Shown here piece after piece: positions 15,364 to 22,934 of a stretch of DNA of 39,571 nt. Within the stretch, counting starts at the first letter, position 1. Every line of letters begins with the position of its first letter. The position numbers and the translations under genes are program-made. This DNA is from Roseivivax isoporae LMG 25204 (lineage in GTDB: Bacteria > Pseudomonadota > Alphaproteobacteria > Rhodobacterales > Rhodobacteraceae): NCBI RefSeq assembly GCF_000521865.1, contig NZ_JAME01000038.1, positions 1 to 39,571 on the forward strand, read 5' to 3'. The notes below the pieces were generated by a model. That model did not search any database and was not told the origin of the DNA. It worked only from the letters and a program-made list of their open reading frames with translations.

Positions 15364-15978
15364 ATGTTCGACTGGATGACCGCCAATTCCGACGCCCTGA
15401 CGCTCGTCGCAAACCTCGGGATGGTGGGAGTCTGGCTGATATATCTCAACGTGTTCCTGGTGGGGTTCACGCGGCAGAACCGGACCGTGCTGCACATCAG
15501 CCGCGCCGCCGCGGACGACCGCCGCGGGCGCTGCCTGATCACCAACATGGGCGCGCAGAACGTCTACCTGCTTGCCGTGATCGTCGATCTCGAGACCGAG
15601 GACGGCCACAGCCGCGCGCTCGTGACCGACCGCGAGGAATTCTCCAAGGAGGATTTCGACGATCTCCTCCAGCGGACGCTGCAGGGCCCGCTCGGCTCGG
15701 GCGAGGCGCGCGACATCGGCAGCTTCGAGGATCTCGCGCGGCGCGCGCAGATGCGGCGCGGCACGAATTTCGACCTTTCGCGCATCTGCGCCATGAAGAT
15801 CACGGTGGTCGCGGCCCCGAACCAGGTCCGCGAGCTCTGCGGCGCCTACAAGCAGTTCGACGTGCGCGAGGTCGACAATCCCGACGCCGCGCGGTTCGTG
15901 CCGCGCTCGCTCCTGTCGCCGCAGATCACCGGGCCCTTCCGGACCCGGCGCCTCGCGGCGATGATCGACGACCGCTGA
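15364..15978 (+). CDS. Single-TM hypothetical protein
   Basis: The protein has 204 residues and I do not recognise a named family. One hydrophobic segment at about 14-38 (LVANLGMVGVWLIYLNVFLVGF) is followed by a soluble domain. That domain contains RTVLHISRAA, the beta-rich CLITNMGAQNVYLLAVIVDLET, and the acidic EEFSKEDFDDLLQRTLQ. These resemble small membrane-anchored proteins scattered through Rhodobacterales. GAGG lies 5 nt before the ATG at 15364. It follows the TRAP operon after 145 bases and converges on tpiA with a 4-base gap. Its coding character is supported by codon usage like its neighbours and a clean start and stop. No function can be proposed. Confidence 0.75.
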   Translation: MFDWMTANSDALTLVANLGMVGVWLIYLNVFLVGFTRQNRTVLHISRAAADDRRGRCLITNMGAQNVYLLAVIVDLETEDGHSRALVTDREEFSKEDFDDLLQRTLQGPLGSGEARDIGSFEDLARRAQMRRGTNFDLSRICAMKITVVAAPNQVRELCGAYKQFDVREVDNPDAARFVPRSLLSPQITGPFRTRRLAAMIDDR

Positions 15979-15982
15979 ACGG

Positions 15983-16726
15983 TCAGCCCGCGTCGTTCAG
16001 CGCCGCCACGATGGGCGCGAAATCCGCGGGCTTGAGGCTTGCCCCGCCAACCAGCGCGCCGTCGACGTTCGGCACGGCAAAGATCTCGGCCGCGTTCGCC
16101 GCCTTGACGCTGCCGCCGTAGAGAAGCGGGATCGCGCCCGCCACGCCGGCGCCGAAGCGGTCCGCCAGCCGGGCGCGCAGCGCGTCGTGCACCTCGCCGA
16201 TCTGCGCGGGCTCGGCCACGCGGCCGGTGCCGATGGCCCAGATCGGCTCGTAGGCGATCACGAGGTTCTCGGCCGTGGCGCCCTCGGGCACCGATCCGTC
16301 GAGCTGCGCGCCCACCACGTCGAGCGTCCGGCCCGCCTCGCGCACCTCGAGCGTCTCGCCGAGGCAGAGGATCACCCGCAGCCCCGCGGCCCATGCCGCC
16401 TGCGTCTTGGCCGCGACGTCCGCGTCGGTCTCGCCGTGGTCCTGCCGCCGTTCGGAATGGCCGAGGATCACCAGGGTCGCGCCCGCGTCGGCCAGCATCG
16501 GTGCGGACACGTCGCCCGTGTGTGCGCCCGCCTCCTTGGCGTGGCAATCCTGTCCGCCGATGGCGATGCCGCGGGCCCGGTCGGCGGCCAGCGCGATGTA
16601 GGGGAAGGGGGGACAGATCGCCACCTCGGCCGCGCCGCCCGCGCTGTCGGCCAGCGCTTCGAGCGCGTCGAGCGCCGCCCGCGATCCGTTCATCTTCCAG
16701 TTACCGGCGGCGAGCTTGCGAGCCAT
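15983..16726 (-). CDS. tpiA: Triosephosphate isomerase
   Basis: TpiA interconverts dihydroxyacetone phosphate and glyceraldehyde 3-phosphate in central metabolism. It has 247 residues, normal length. All catalytic residues are visible: Lys11 in GNWKMNG, His90 in ILGHSERR, and Glu160 in AYEPIWAIGTG. The latter leads into flexible loop 6, and the phosphate-binding GGSVK is near the C-terminus. AGGGA precedes the ATG. It is the last gene of a minus-strand run (satD, DUF3307, acetyltransferase, HesB protein), though the 73-base gap upstream leaves room for its own promoter. Confidence 0.97.
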   Translation of the reverse strand: MARKLAAGNWKMNGSRAALDALEALADSAGGAAEVAICPPFPYIALAADRARGIAIGGQDCHAKEAGAHTGDVSAPMLADAGATLVILGHSERRQDHGETDADVAAKTQAAWAAGLRVILCLGETLEVREAGRTLDVVGAQLDGSVPEGATAENLVIAYEPIWAIGTGRVAEPAQIGEVHDALRARLADRFGAGVAGAIPLLYGGSVKAANAAEIFAVPNVDGALVGGASLKPADFAPIVAALNDAG

Positions 16727-16799
16727 GACTTTTCCCTTCTGTCCGTTCCGCGCCCATCATGTGGCCGGGCGGGCAGAGGTCAAGGCTCGGCCGGGCGGT

Positions 16800-17177
16800 T
16801 CAGGCCCCGCGCTCGGCGCTCAGCGACTCGACGTCCTTGAAGCGGATCGACTCGCCGCAGCCGCAGGCGTCGGCCACGTTCGGGTTGCGGAACTTGAAGC
16901 CCGATTCGAGCAGCGAGGTCTCGTAGTCGATCTCGGTGCCGAACAGGAACATCTGCGCCATGGGCGCGATCAGCACCCGCGCGCCGTCGCGCTCGACGAC
17001 CTCGTCGTTGCTGTCGGCGGCGTCCACGTAGTCCATGGTGTATTCCATGCCCGCGCAGCCGCCTTTCTTCACGCCGATCTTCAGCCCGAAGCGGCCGTCC
17101 TTCTGCATGAGCCTGGATATCTGGCGAACCGCCGCGTCGGTCATGGTGACGGGGGCCTGGCCGGGAATGGCGAACAT
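16800..17177 (-). CDS. HesB/IscA-family iron-sulfur cluster assembly protein
   Basis: This is an A-type scaffold or carrier for Fe-S clusters. It has 125 residues. The three conserved cysteines are present: Cys41 (GGCAGM) and the C-terminal pair Cys105 and Cys107 (ACGCGES). The family core GLKIGVKKGGCAG-x-Y is also present. AGGAGG lies 8 nt upstream of the ATG. No other suf/isc genes are adjacent, but a DUF59 assembly protein lies 3.6 kb away. It could be called SufA, ErpA or IscA; the sequence alone does not separate these. The genes above it are unrelated in function. Confidence 0.92.
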   Translation of the reverse strand: MFAIPGQAPVTMTDAAVRQISRLMQKDGRFGLKIGVKKGGCAGMEYTMDYVDAADSNDEVVERDGARVLIAPMAQMFLFGTEIDYETSLLESGFKFRNPNVADACGCGESIRFKDVESLSAERGA

Positions 17178-17210
17178 GGGGCGCGCCTCCTCTTGCGTTA
17201 CCCTACGGAT

Positions 17211-17783
17211 CTAGTCGGTCGGGGCCTTGCGAACAAGGGGGCGTGCCGGATTGCCCGCGACCGTGACCCCCTCGGCCACGTCGCGCGTCACCACGGCGCC
17301 CGCGCCGATCACCGCGCCGTCGCCCACGGTGACCCCCGGCAGGATCAGCGCGCCGCCGCCGATCCAGACCGCCCGCCCGATGGTGACGGGACGCCCGAAC
17401 TCGAGCCCCGCCTCGCGCGTCTCGCGGTCGCGCGGATGATCCGCGGTCAGGATCTGCACGTAGGGCCCGATCTGCGTGTCGTCGCCGATCCGGATCGGAC
17501 ACACGTCGAGAAGGATGCAGCCGTGGTTCAGGAACACCCGCGACCCGAGCGTGACGTTGAACCCGTAATCCATGTGCACCGGCGCGCGGATCTCGGTCGA
17601 CGCGCCGATCCCGCCCAGGATCGCGTCCAGCAGCTCCGCCCGCCCGGAATCGCCGAAGATCGTGCCGTTGTAGTCCCGCAGGAGCCCCTGCACCCGCTTG
17701 CGGGCCGCCGAAAGCTCCGGATCGCCCGGATCGTAGAGATCGCCCCGCACCATGCGGTCGCGCTGGCGTGTCGCGTCGGTCAT
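17211..17783 (-). CDS. Maltose/galactoside-type O-acetyltransferase (hexapeptide repeat)
   Basis: This is a CoA-dependent sugar acetyltransferase of the LacA/Maa group. It has 190 residues. An N-terminal helical segment (RMVRGDLYDPGDPELSAARKR) is the Mac domain, followed by left-handed beta-helix hexapeptide repeats such as VTLGSRVFLNHGCI, IRIGDDTQIGP and VTIGRAVWIGGGALILPGV. The catalytic His116 lies in TADHPRD. The start codon overlaps the DUF3307 stop in ATGA, so the two are co-translated. The true sugar acceptor is unknown; maa would be the nearest symbol, but the activity cannot be fixed from sequence. Confidence 0.9.
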   Translation of the reverse strand: MTDATRQRDRMVRGDLYDPGDPELSAARKRVQGLLRDYNGTIFGDSGRAELLDAILGGIGASTEIRAPVHMDYGFNVTLGSRVFLNHGCILLDVCPIRIGDDTQIGPYVQILTADHPRDRETREAGLEFGRPVTIGRAVWIGGGALILPGVTVGDGAVIGAGAVVTRDVAEGVTVAGNPARPLVRKAPTD

Positions 17784-18526
17784 GGCAGTCCTCCGAGGCG
17801 GCCGATCAGGGCCGCGGTTGCGTAGCTGCCGGCGAGCGCCCAGGCGACCGATCCCAGCGTGCCGACGATCACGTATTCCCCCATGGCCCGGTCGCCGCGG
17901 GTGGCGTCGAAGCGCAGGATCGACTTGGCCGCGATCAGGAAGGCGACGCCCGTGGGCTGGCCGGCGAGCACCAGGATGAAGGTCAGAAGCCGCTCGAGCG
18001 CGCCGATCCGCGCGCCCGCGTTGGGCAGGCTTCCCGACAGGACCGCGCGGCGGACCGCGTGGGCGCGCATGGGCGCGAGCAGCTTCTCGACCGCGAAGCC
18101 GCCGGCGCGCACCGTCACGATGAGCCCCGCGGCCAGCGCGCAGAGGACGGGCAGGGAGGCCGCGACCGGCGCCGGCAGCATCTGCCAGGCGCTCGCGTGC
18201 CAGAGCCCGGGCAGCGTCAGCGCGACGACGCCCAGCACCGCGAGATGCGCCAGCTGGTCGAGGCAGAAGGGCAGGAGCGTGTCGGCCCGCATCCGCTTGA
18301 TCCGGTCGGTCACCGCGTGGCTGACCGCGATCGCCAGCGCGGCCAGCGCCGCCTGCCACGTGGGCGCGGCGATCGCGGCAAAGCTCGCCGCCAGCACCAT
18401 CGCCGCGTGCAGGCCCTGCGTCGCGATGCGGTCCTTGCGCTTCACCATCGCGTCGGTCTGGAACACGAAGTCCGCCAGCGCATGGGCCAGGAGGAGGACG
18501 GCAAAGGTCTCGGCCGCGCCGGTCAT
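17780..18526 (-). CDS. DUF3307 family integral membrane protein
   Basis: The protein has 248 residues with six or more hydrophobic segments. The N-terminal HALADFVFQTDAMVKRK and the AVSHAVTDRIKR region are diagnostic of DUF3307. These proteins are commonly encoded next to SatD-family genes, as here, and their biochemical role is not established. The ATG at 18526 is selected because GAGGAAAG precedes it closely; longer in-frame extensions run through paired dyads that look regulatory. The gene is ATGA-coupled to the acetyltransferase. The dyad at 18539-18556 abuts the ribosome-binding site, suggesting transcriptional or RNA-level control separate from satD. Confidence 0.82.
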   Translation of the reverse strand: MTGAAETFAVLLLAHALADFVFQTDAMVKRKDRIATQGLHAAMVLAASFAAIAAPTWQAALAALAIAVSHAVTDRIKRMRADTLLPFCLDQLAHLAVLGVVALTLPGLWHASAWQMLPAPVAASLPVLCALAAGLIVTVRAGGFAVEKLLAPMRAHAVRRAVLSGSLPNAGARIGALERLLTFILVLAGQPTGVAFLIAAKSILRFDATRGDRAMGEYVIVGTLGSVAWALAGSYATAALIGRLGGLP

Positions 18527-18538
18527 GCGGCTTTCCTC

Positions 18539-18584
18539 ACAAGCCCTAAGGCTTGTAAATTCAGAAACAACCCCTCGGGCTTGT
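18539..18584. promoter_or_regulatory. Two tandem 18-bp dyads between satD-like gene and DUF3307 gene
   Basis: ACAAGCCCTAAGGCTTGT (18539-18556) is a perfect 7-bp-arm dyad. ACAACCCCTCGGGCTTGT (18567-18584) is the same pattern with one mismatch per arm. The starts are 28 bp apart, and both have the form ACAA-N10-TTGT. They fill the 67-base gap just upstream of the DUF3307 start. They are candidate operators, possibly for the HTH-containing SatD protein, or an RNA hairpin touching the SD. Confidence 0.45.
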
Positions 18585-18593
18585 GGCCGCCCG

Positions 18594-19229
18594 TCATGTC
18601 CCGGACCCCGGCACGGCACCTTCGAAGGCCTCGAGCGCCGCCTCCAGCGCCTCGGCTCCCGCGCCGTCGAGCCGCGCCGCCACCGCCTGCTGGCTGATGC
18701 CGAAGCGCGCGGCGATCTCGGCCTGGGTCGGCGGGGCGGGCACCAGCGCCAGCGCCGCCGCCTCGGCCTGCGCCCGGCTCCAGCCGCGGCTCACCGCGTC
18801 GCAGAGCGTGACGAGCGCCGGGGCGAGTGCCGGGGCGCCCCGGGCCGCGAGGACCAGCCGCGTGCCCCGGCCCATGGCGTCGAGCGCGTCGCCTGCGGCG
18901 TGAAAGGCCGGGCCGTCCGCGTCGGACAGGTCGCGGCTGCCGGTCCGGGTGGCGCCGCCGAGCCCGATCGCGACGCGCATGGCGGGCCGGTCCTCGGCGC
19001 GCAGGTCGGCGCGCAGGACCAGCGCCGCGCGCAGCGCGCGCGCGCCCTCGGGCACCAGCGCCTGCCAGCCGTCGCCGCGGAACCGCGTCAGCCGTGCCGG
19101 GCCGCCGCACCACGGCGCCATCCGCGAAAGGCTCCGCGCCAGCGTGTCGAAACTCGCCTCGACCGCCTCGCGCCCCGCCTTCCGCGACCCGACGATGTCG
19201 CCCGTCAGGACCGCCGCCCGTTCCGTCAT
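18594..19229 (-). CDS. SatD-family protein with C-terminal HTH
   Basis: The protein has 211 residues. The N-terminal part has the family signature VLTGDIVGSRK and, 35 residues on, LTRFRGDGWQAL, a layout recalling nucleotide-cyclase-like folds. A helix-turn-helix lies at about 168-188 (TQAEIAARFGISQQAVAARL). SatD proteins are named from a streptococcal acid-tolerance locus and their mechanism is unclear. The HTH, and placement before DUF3307 with dyads between them, suggests an autoregulatory or sensing role. The start at 19229 is chosen because GGCGGA precedes it and the family begins close to the GDIVGSR motif; further upstream codons read Arg/Gly-rich non-family sequence. Confidence 0.8.
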   Translation of the reverse strand: MTERAAVLTGDIVGSRKAGREAVEASFDTLARSLSRMAPWCGGPARLTRFRGDGWQALVPEGARALRAALVLRADLRAEDRPAMRVAIGLGGATRTGSRDLSDADGPAFHAAGDALDAMGRGTRLVLAARGAPALAPALVTLCDAVSRGWSRAQAEAAALALVPAPPTQAEIAARFGISQQAVAARLDGAGAEALEAALEAFEGAVPGSGT

Positions 19230-19337
19230 TCCGCCTGCCCGGTTGCTGCCACCTCGCGGGGCAGCAGACACGATCGCGGCCCCGCGGGCAAGCGCACCCG
19301 GCACGCTGGACCGTTCCGATGCTGTCCCCCCGGCACG

Positions 19338-19372
19338 AAAACGCGCGCCGCCCCGGGCAGGGACGGCGCGCG
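19338..19372 (-). terminator. Rho-independent terminator of the GDPD gene
   Basis: Perfect 9-bp arms CGCGCGCCG and CGGCGCGCG (19342-19350, 19364-19372) are followed on the minus strand by TTTT (19341-19338). This separates gdpD from the satD run. Confidence 0.75.
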
Positions 19373-19393
19373 ACCGTGCGGTTCGGGAGGGGC

Positions 19394-20623
19394 TCAGAGG
19401 CCCTTGCAGTTCGCGTAGTAGGTGACCGTCGCCGGCCAGTCCGAGAACACGCCCTCGACACCCACGTCCTGCGCCAGAACGTCGAGGATCTCGTAGTAGT
19501 CGCCGTCACGGTCGATGGCGTCGGTGACGGTGTGGAAGTACCAGCCGCCGCCGTTCGCCAGCGGACCGGACCGTTCCAGCGTCCACGCGATGATGCCGAT
19601 ATCCGCGTCCTTGAGCTGCCGCGCCAGTTCGGACGGCACCATCTCGCCCGCCTCGTCCAGCGTCACGAGGAACGGCATCGCGGGGGCGGCATAGTTCACG
19701 CCCTGCGCCTTCAGCTCTTCGGGCACGAAGCCCCAGGTCTCCGGGTCCATCCCGTCGAGGCCCTCGATCGAGCTGTCGTCCATCAGGTAGACCGCCTGCG
19801 CGCCGAACTCGGGCTCGTTCTCGATCCAGTAGACCACGTCGTTGAAGTCGAAGGATTGCGGCCAGACCCGCGACGGATCGATGCCCGCCTCCTTGTACTC
19901 GTCGATCAGCTTCTGCGCGTAGTCTTCCTGGCTGAAGCCGTCGAAGGGCATCTCGACCGAGGCCGATTTCAGCTCGGGGGTGAAGTCCGCGCCCAGCCGG
20001 TCGAAGAGCGCGATGGATTCCGCGTGCGTCATCAGCGTCGCGTCGTTGGCGTAGAGGTCGGTGCGCCAGTCGGCGGTGCCGGCGAGGTACTCCTCCGCGG
20101 TGGTCGCGGCGGCGTTGGCTGCGTCCATCTTGGGCTCGAGCGTGCGGAACTCCTCGAGCGTCAGGTCCGAGGTGCGGCACTCGGCCGTGGCCTCGGTGTC
20201 CCCGGAGGCGGGCGAGAACGGCGTGGTGCACTTCGACGCGAGGTCCGTCGCGACGATGTTCGTCGTGGTGTGCAGGTCGTTCTGCGCGTGGCGGCAGACC
20301 AGCTCCTTGTCCGCCGTGAAGGTCACGTCGCATTCGAGCACGCCTGCGCCCTGGCCGGCGGCGGCGTGGTTCGATTCCACCGTGTGCTCGGGGAACATCA
20401 GCGGCGCGCCGCGGTGCCCGATCGAGAACTTCGTGCGCTCGGGCGTCTGGCCCATGCAGGACATCAGCTCCTGCTTGAGCGGGCCGTCCTCCATCTTGTC
20501 GATCAGGAAGAAGGGCCGCGGGCCGTAGCTCAGGCCGTCGGAATAGGCGGCCGCCTCGTCCTGCGCGAAAGCTGCCGCGGGCAGCGCGACCATCGCGGAG
20601 CCGAGAAGAAGGGCGCGGATCAT
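19394..20623 (-). CDS. Periplasmic glycerophosphodiester phosphodiesterase
   Basis: The enzyme hydrolyses glycerophosphodiesters to glycerol 3-phosphate and an alcohol. It has 409 residues with a Sec signal peptide (AFA at residue 20, then QD). The catalytic GDPD motif [15 protein letters not shown] has His70, Arg71 and Glu79, followed by metal ligands in ECDVTFT (Glu97, Asp99). The length exceeds cytoplasmic UgpQ (about 250), as in periplasmic GlpQ-like enzymes, with an insertion rich in Asp/Glu/Ala. AGAGG lies 7 nt before the ATG. It is monocistronic, closed by a strong terminator. A phosphate- or lipid-recycling role is inferred. Confidence 0.92.
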   Translation of the reverse strand: MIRALLLGSAMVALPAAAFAQDEAAAYSDGLSYGPRPFFLIDKMEDGPLKQELMSCMGQTPERTKFSIGHRGAPLMFPEHTVESNHAAAGQGAGVLECDVTFTADKELVCRHAQNDLHTTTNIVATDLASKCTTPFSPASGDTEATAECRTSDLTLEEFRTLEPKMDAANAAATTAEEYLAGTADWRTDLYANDATLMTHAESIALFDRLGADFTPELKSASVEMPFDGFSQEDYAQKLIDEYKEAGIDPSRVWPQSFDFNDVVYWIENEPEFGAQAVYLMDDSSIEGLDGMDPETWGFVPEELKAQGVNYAAPAMPFLVTLDEAGEMVPSELARQLKDADIGIIAWTLERSGPLANGGGWYFHTVTDAIDRDGDYYEILDVLAQDVGVEGVFSDWPATVTYYANCKGL

Positions 20624-20759
20624 CGGGAAACCTCTCTGAAATGTTGGAGCTTCCGGATGCTAGCACTTGATGACGGCCGCGTGATATCCCCGTTACGTTT
20701 TCATGACGCCCCGCGCGTCCCGCGGCCGGCCCGTGACAGGCGGCCCGCGCGGCGACACG

Positions 20760-20789
20760 AAAAAAGGCCGCCGGAACGTTCCGACGGCC
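20760..20789 (-). terminator. Rho-independent terminator of the DUF59 gene
   Basis: GGCCGCCGGAA pairs with TTCCGACGGCC (20766-20776, 20779-20789; one internal mismatch), and on the minus strand a run of six T follows (20765-20760). It lies 30 bases past the stop. Confidence 0.85.
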
Positions 20790-20819
20790 CATCCTGCCCG
20801 GATCGCGCGGCGTGGCGCC

Positions 20820-21182
20820 TCACATGAAGCCCAGCTCCAGCCGCGCCTCGTCCGACATCATGTCCATGCCCCAGGGCGGGTCCCAGGTGATCTCCACGTC
20901 GACCTGCTTCACCCCCGCGATGGGCTCGACCGCGTCGGCCAGCCAGCCCGGCATCTCGCCCGCGACCGGGCAGCCCGGCGCGGTCAGCGTCATGATGATG
21001 CGCACCTCGTTCTCGGCCGAGATCTCGATCGTGTAGACGAGGCCCAGGTCGTAGATGTTGACCGGGATCTCCGGGTCGTAGACGCCGCGGCACGCCTCGA
21101 CCACCTGGTCGTAGAGCGGATGGTCGGTCGAGGACGGCGCGATCAGCGGCGCGCCTTCCAGCTTGGGGCTCGCTTCGGTCAT
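20820..21182 (-). CDS. sufT: DUF59/MIP18-family SUF-type Fe-S assembly protein (SufT-like)
   Basis: This protein of about 120 residues matures Fe-S proteins alongside the SUF pathway. The family core DPEIPVNIYDLGLVYTIEI is present, followed by MTLTAPGCPVAGEMPGW with the conserved Cys71, and the C-terminal WDPPWGMDMMSDEAR. The standalone DUF59 form resembles SufT. In many alphaproteobacteria it sits inside the suf operon; here it stands alone with its own promoter and terminator. AGAGGA lies 10 nt before the ATG. PaaD, a phenylacetate-pathway paralogue, is the main alternative, but there are no paa genes nearby. Confidence 0.85.
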   Translation of the reverse strand: MTEASPKLEGAPLIAPSSTDHPLYDQVVEACRGVYDPEIPVNIYDLGLVYTIEISAENEVRIIMTLTAPGCPVAGEMPGWLADAVEPIAGVKQVDVEITWDPPWGMDMMSDEARLELGFM

Positions 21183-21208
21183 GGCGACGGGGTCCTCTGC
21201 CTTCGGAA

Positions 21209-21257
21209 ATCCGGAGTAGTTGAGTGAAGATATAGGAAATGGGCGGAACCGGGTAAA
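21209..21257 (-). promoter_or_regulatory. Sigma70 promoter and AT-rich operator-like element of the DUF59 gene
   Basis: On the minus strand TTTACC (21257-21252), 17 bp, then TATATC (21234-21229) give a plausible promoter. Immediately downstream, at the likely transcript start, ACTCAACTACTCCGGATT (21226-21209) is an AT-rich stretch. It is placed where an iron or Fe-S repressor of the IscR/Rrf2 type would act. The regulator is a guess. Confidence 0.4.
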
Positions 21258-21340
21258 GGGCCCCGGGGGCTGCGCGGCCGCGGCGGCCGCGGCCGGGCGC
21301 CGCACTGGTCGGGGCGGGGCGGGGCGATATCTCCCGCCGC

Positions 21341-22228
21341 ATGAACCAGATGACCCCGCCAGACACGGCCCGCACGCGCCCGCCGCAGGACCCGCACCCG
21401 GTCTGGCGCCTCGTCGCGCTCGTGGCGGGGCTCCTCGACCCGCCGCCGGGCCGCCCCCGCATCCTCGCGGCATGGGCCTGGGGTATTCTCTGCCACCTCG
21501 TGTTCGCCGCGGCCATCCTCGCGATGGTCGTGGGCCTCTGGTCGGGCATGACCGCAGGAATCGGCGCCGTGCCCTGGCCCTGGGCCGCGCTCGCCAACCT
21601 GGCGCTTCTCGTGCAGTTCCCGTTCCTGCACTCGCTCCTGCTCAACACCCGCGCGGGCCGCGTGCTGCCGCATCTCGCCCCGGGCGGCGCCCGCGGGCAC
21701 GGCCGCACGCTCGTCAGCACCACCTACACGATCATCGCCTCGCTTCAGCTCCTCGCGCTCTTCACGCTCTGGACGCCCTCCGGCATCGTCTGGTGGCGCG
21801 CCGAGGGGACGGCGCTCTGGATCGTGGCCGCGCTGCACGGGGCGTCCTGGCTCTTCCTGATGAAATCGAACCTCGACGCGGGCGCCGAGCTGCAATCGGG
21901 CGCGCTCGGATGGATGTCCATGGTGCAGGACCGCGCCGCGCCCTGGCCCGACATGCCGGTGCGCGGGCTCTTCCGGGTCATCCGCCAGCCGATCTACGTG
22001 GGCTTCTCGCTCGTCCTCTGGACCGTTCCGGTCTGGACGCCGGACCAGCTGCTGCTGGCCGCCGGCCTCACCGCCTACAACCTGATCGCGCCCGGCGCGC
22101 TCAAGGAACGCCGTTACCGCGCCCGCTTCGGCGACCGCTTCGCCCGCTACCAGGCGCGGGTGCCCTACATCCTGCCCGGCGCGCGGCCCTCCCGCGCCCC
22201 GCTCACCGAGGACCCCGCCGATGGCTGA
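21341..22228 (+). CDS. Membrane-bound methyltransferase of the ICMT/NnrU-like type
   Basis: The protein has 295 residues with about five or six TM segments (near 45-68, 82-98, 125-143, 157-172 and 215-245). The C-terminal signature is RQPIYVGFSL, then KERRYRARFGDRFARYQARVPYILP. It follows the RxPxYxG and E-x6-FG-x2-(Y/F)-x2-Y pattern of isoprenylcysteine carboxyl methyltransferases, with Gln replacing the usual His. The central layout (an LHS motif, then SLQLLALFTLW) also recalls the NnrU/MddA group, which includes methanethiol methyltransferase. The substrate cannot be assigned. It overlaps the next methyltransferase gene by 8 bases, which implies joint action. No strong SD is seen, so the start is tentative. 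Confidence 0.75.
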   Translation: MNQMTPPDTARTRPPQDPHPVWRLVALVAGLLDPPPGRPRILAAWAWGILCHLVFAAAILAMVVGLWSGMTAGIGAVPWPWAALANLALLVQFPFLHSLLLNTRAGRVLPHLAPGGARGHGRTLVSTTYTIIASLQLLALFTLWTPSGIVWWRAEGTALWIVAALHGASWLFLMKSNLDAGAELQSGALGWMSMVQDRAAPWPDMPVRGLFRVIRQPIYVGFSLVLWTVPVWTPDQLLLAAGLTAYNLIAPGALKERRYRARFGDRFARYQARVPYILPGARPSRAPLTEDPADG

Positions 22229-22934
22229 CAGTGCCCGCAACGACCTGACGATCTACGACAGCGAGGCCGGCCGCTGGTGGTCGGACGAGGTCCGCTGGCT
22301 GCGCACGCTGCGCAACCTCGTGCCCGGGCGACTCGCCTTCTTCGACCGGCACGTGGACTGGCAGGACCGCGACGTGCTCGATCTCGGCTGCGGCGGCGGC
22401 TTCATGGCCGAGGCGCTCGCCCGCCGCGGCGCCCGCGTCACCGGGATCGACCCGGCGGGCGAGGCGATCCGCGCCGCCGCCGCCCATGCCGAAACCGAGG
22501 GGCTCGGCATCCGCTACGACACCGGCACGGGCGAGGACCTGCCCTATGCCGACGGGGCCTTCGATGCCGTCGTCTGCGTCGACGTGCTGGAACACGTGGC
22601 CGACCTCGACCGCGTCCTGGAGGAAAGCGCGCGGGTCCTGCGTCCCGGTGGAACGTTCCTGTTCGACACGATCAACCGCAACCGGCTTGCCAGCTTCGTC
22701 GCCGTCACCATGGCCGAGGACGTGGTGGGCCTCCTGCCGAGGGGGACGCACGATCCGGACATGTTCATCACGCCCTCGGAGATGCGCAGCGCGCTCTCGG
22801 CGGCGGGGCTGACGCCAGGACGCTTCACCGGGCTCGGGCCGCGCGGGCTGAACCGGCGCGGCGACATGACCTTCGGGCCGCTGCCGCTCACCTGGATCCA
22901 GTACATGGGCCTCGCGGCAAAGCCCGGCGCCTGA
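22221..22934 (+). CDS. UbiG-like class I SAM-dependent methyltransferase
   Basis: The protein has 237 residues. SAM motif I is VLDLGCGGGFMAEALA (about 52-67), motif II is in VTGIDPAGEAI, and the acidic post-motif is EDLPYADGAFDAVVCVDVLEHV. The N-terminal YDSEAGRWWSDEVRWLRTLRNLVPGRLAFF is a variant of the UbiG WWD-P-xG-x-LH-x2-NP-x-RL signature. The protein therefore belongs to or near the ubiquinone O-methyltransferase family. It could be true UbiG or a paralogue acting on another lipid or quinone. Coupling to an ICMT/NnrU-like membrane methyltransferase is unusual for UbiG and favours a paralogue. It ends exactly where the convergent rimB-rimK gene ends, with no gap. Confidence 0.85.
   Translation: MADSARNDLTIYDSEAGRWWSDEVRWLRTLRNLVPGRLAFFDRHVDWQDRDVLDLGCGGGFMAEALARRGARVTGIDPAGEAIRAAAAHAETEGLGIRYDTGTGEDLPYADGAFDAVVCVDVLEHVADLDRVLEESARVLRPGGTFLFDTINRNRLASFVAVTMAEDVVGLLPRGTHDPDMFITPSEMRSALSAAGLTPGRFTGLGPRGLNRRGDMTFGPLPLTWIQYMGLAAKPGA

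Noticed and set aside
20690-20710. CGTCAT-like direct repeat suggesting a Pho box upstream of the GDPD gene
   Set aside because: Only the first half matches the CTGTCAT pattern; the second repeat is too degenerate to support PhoB control.
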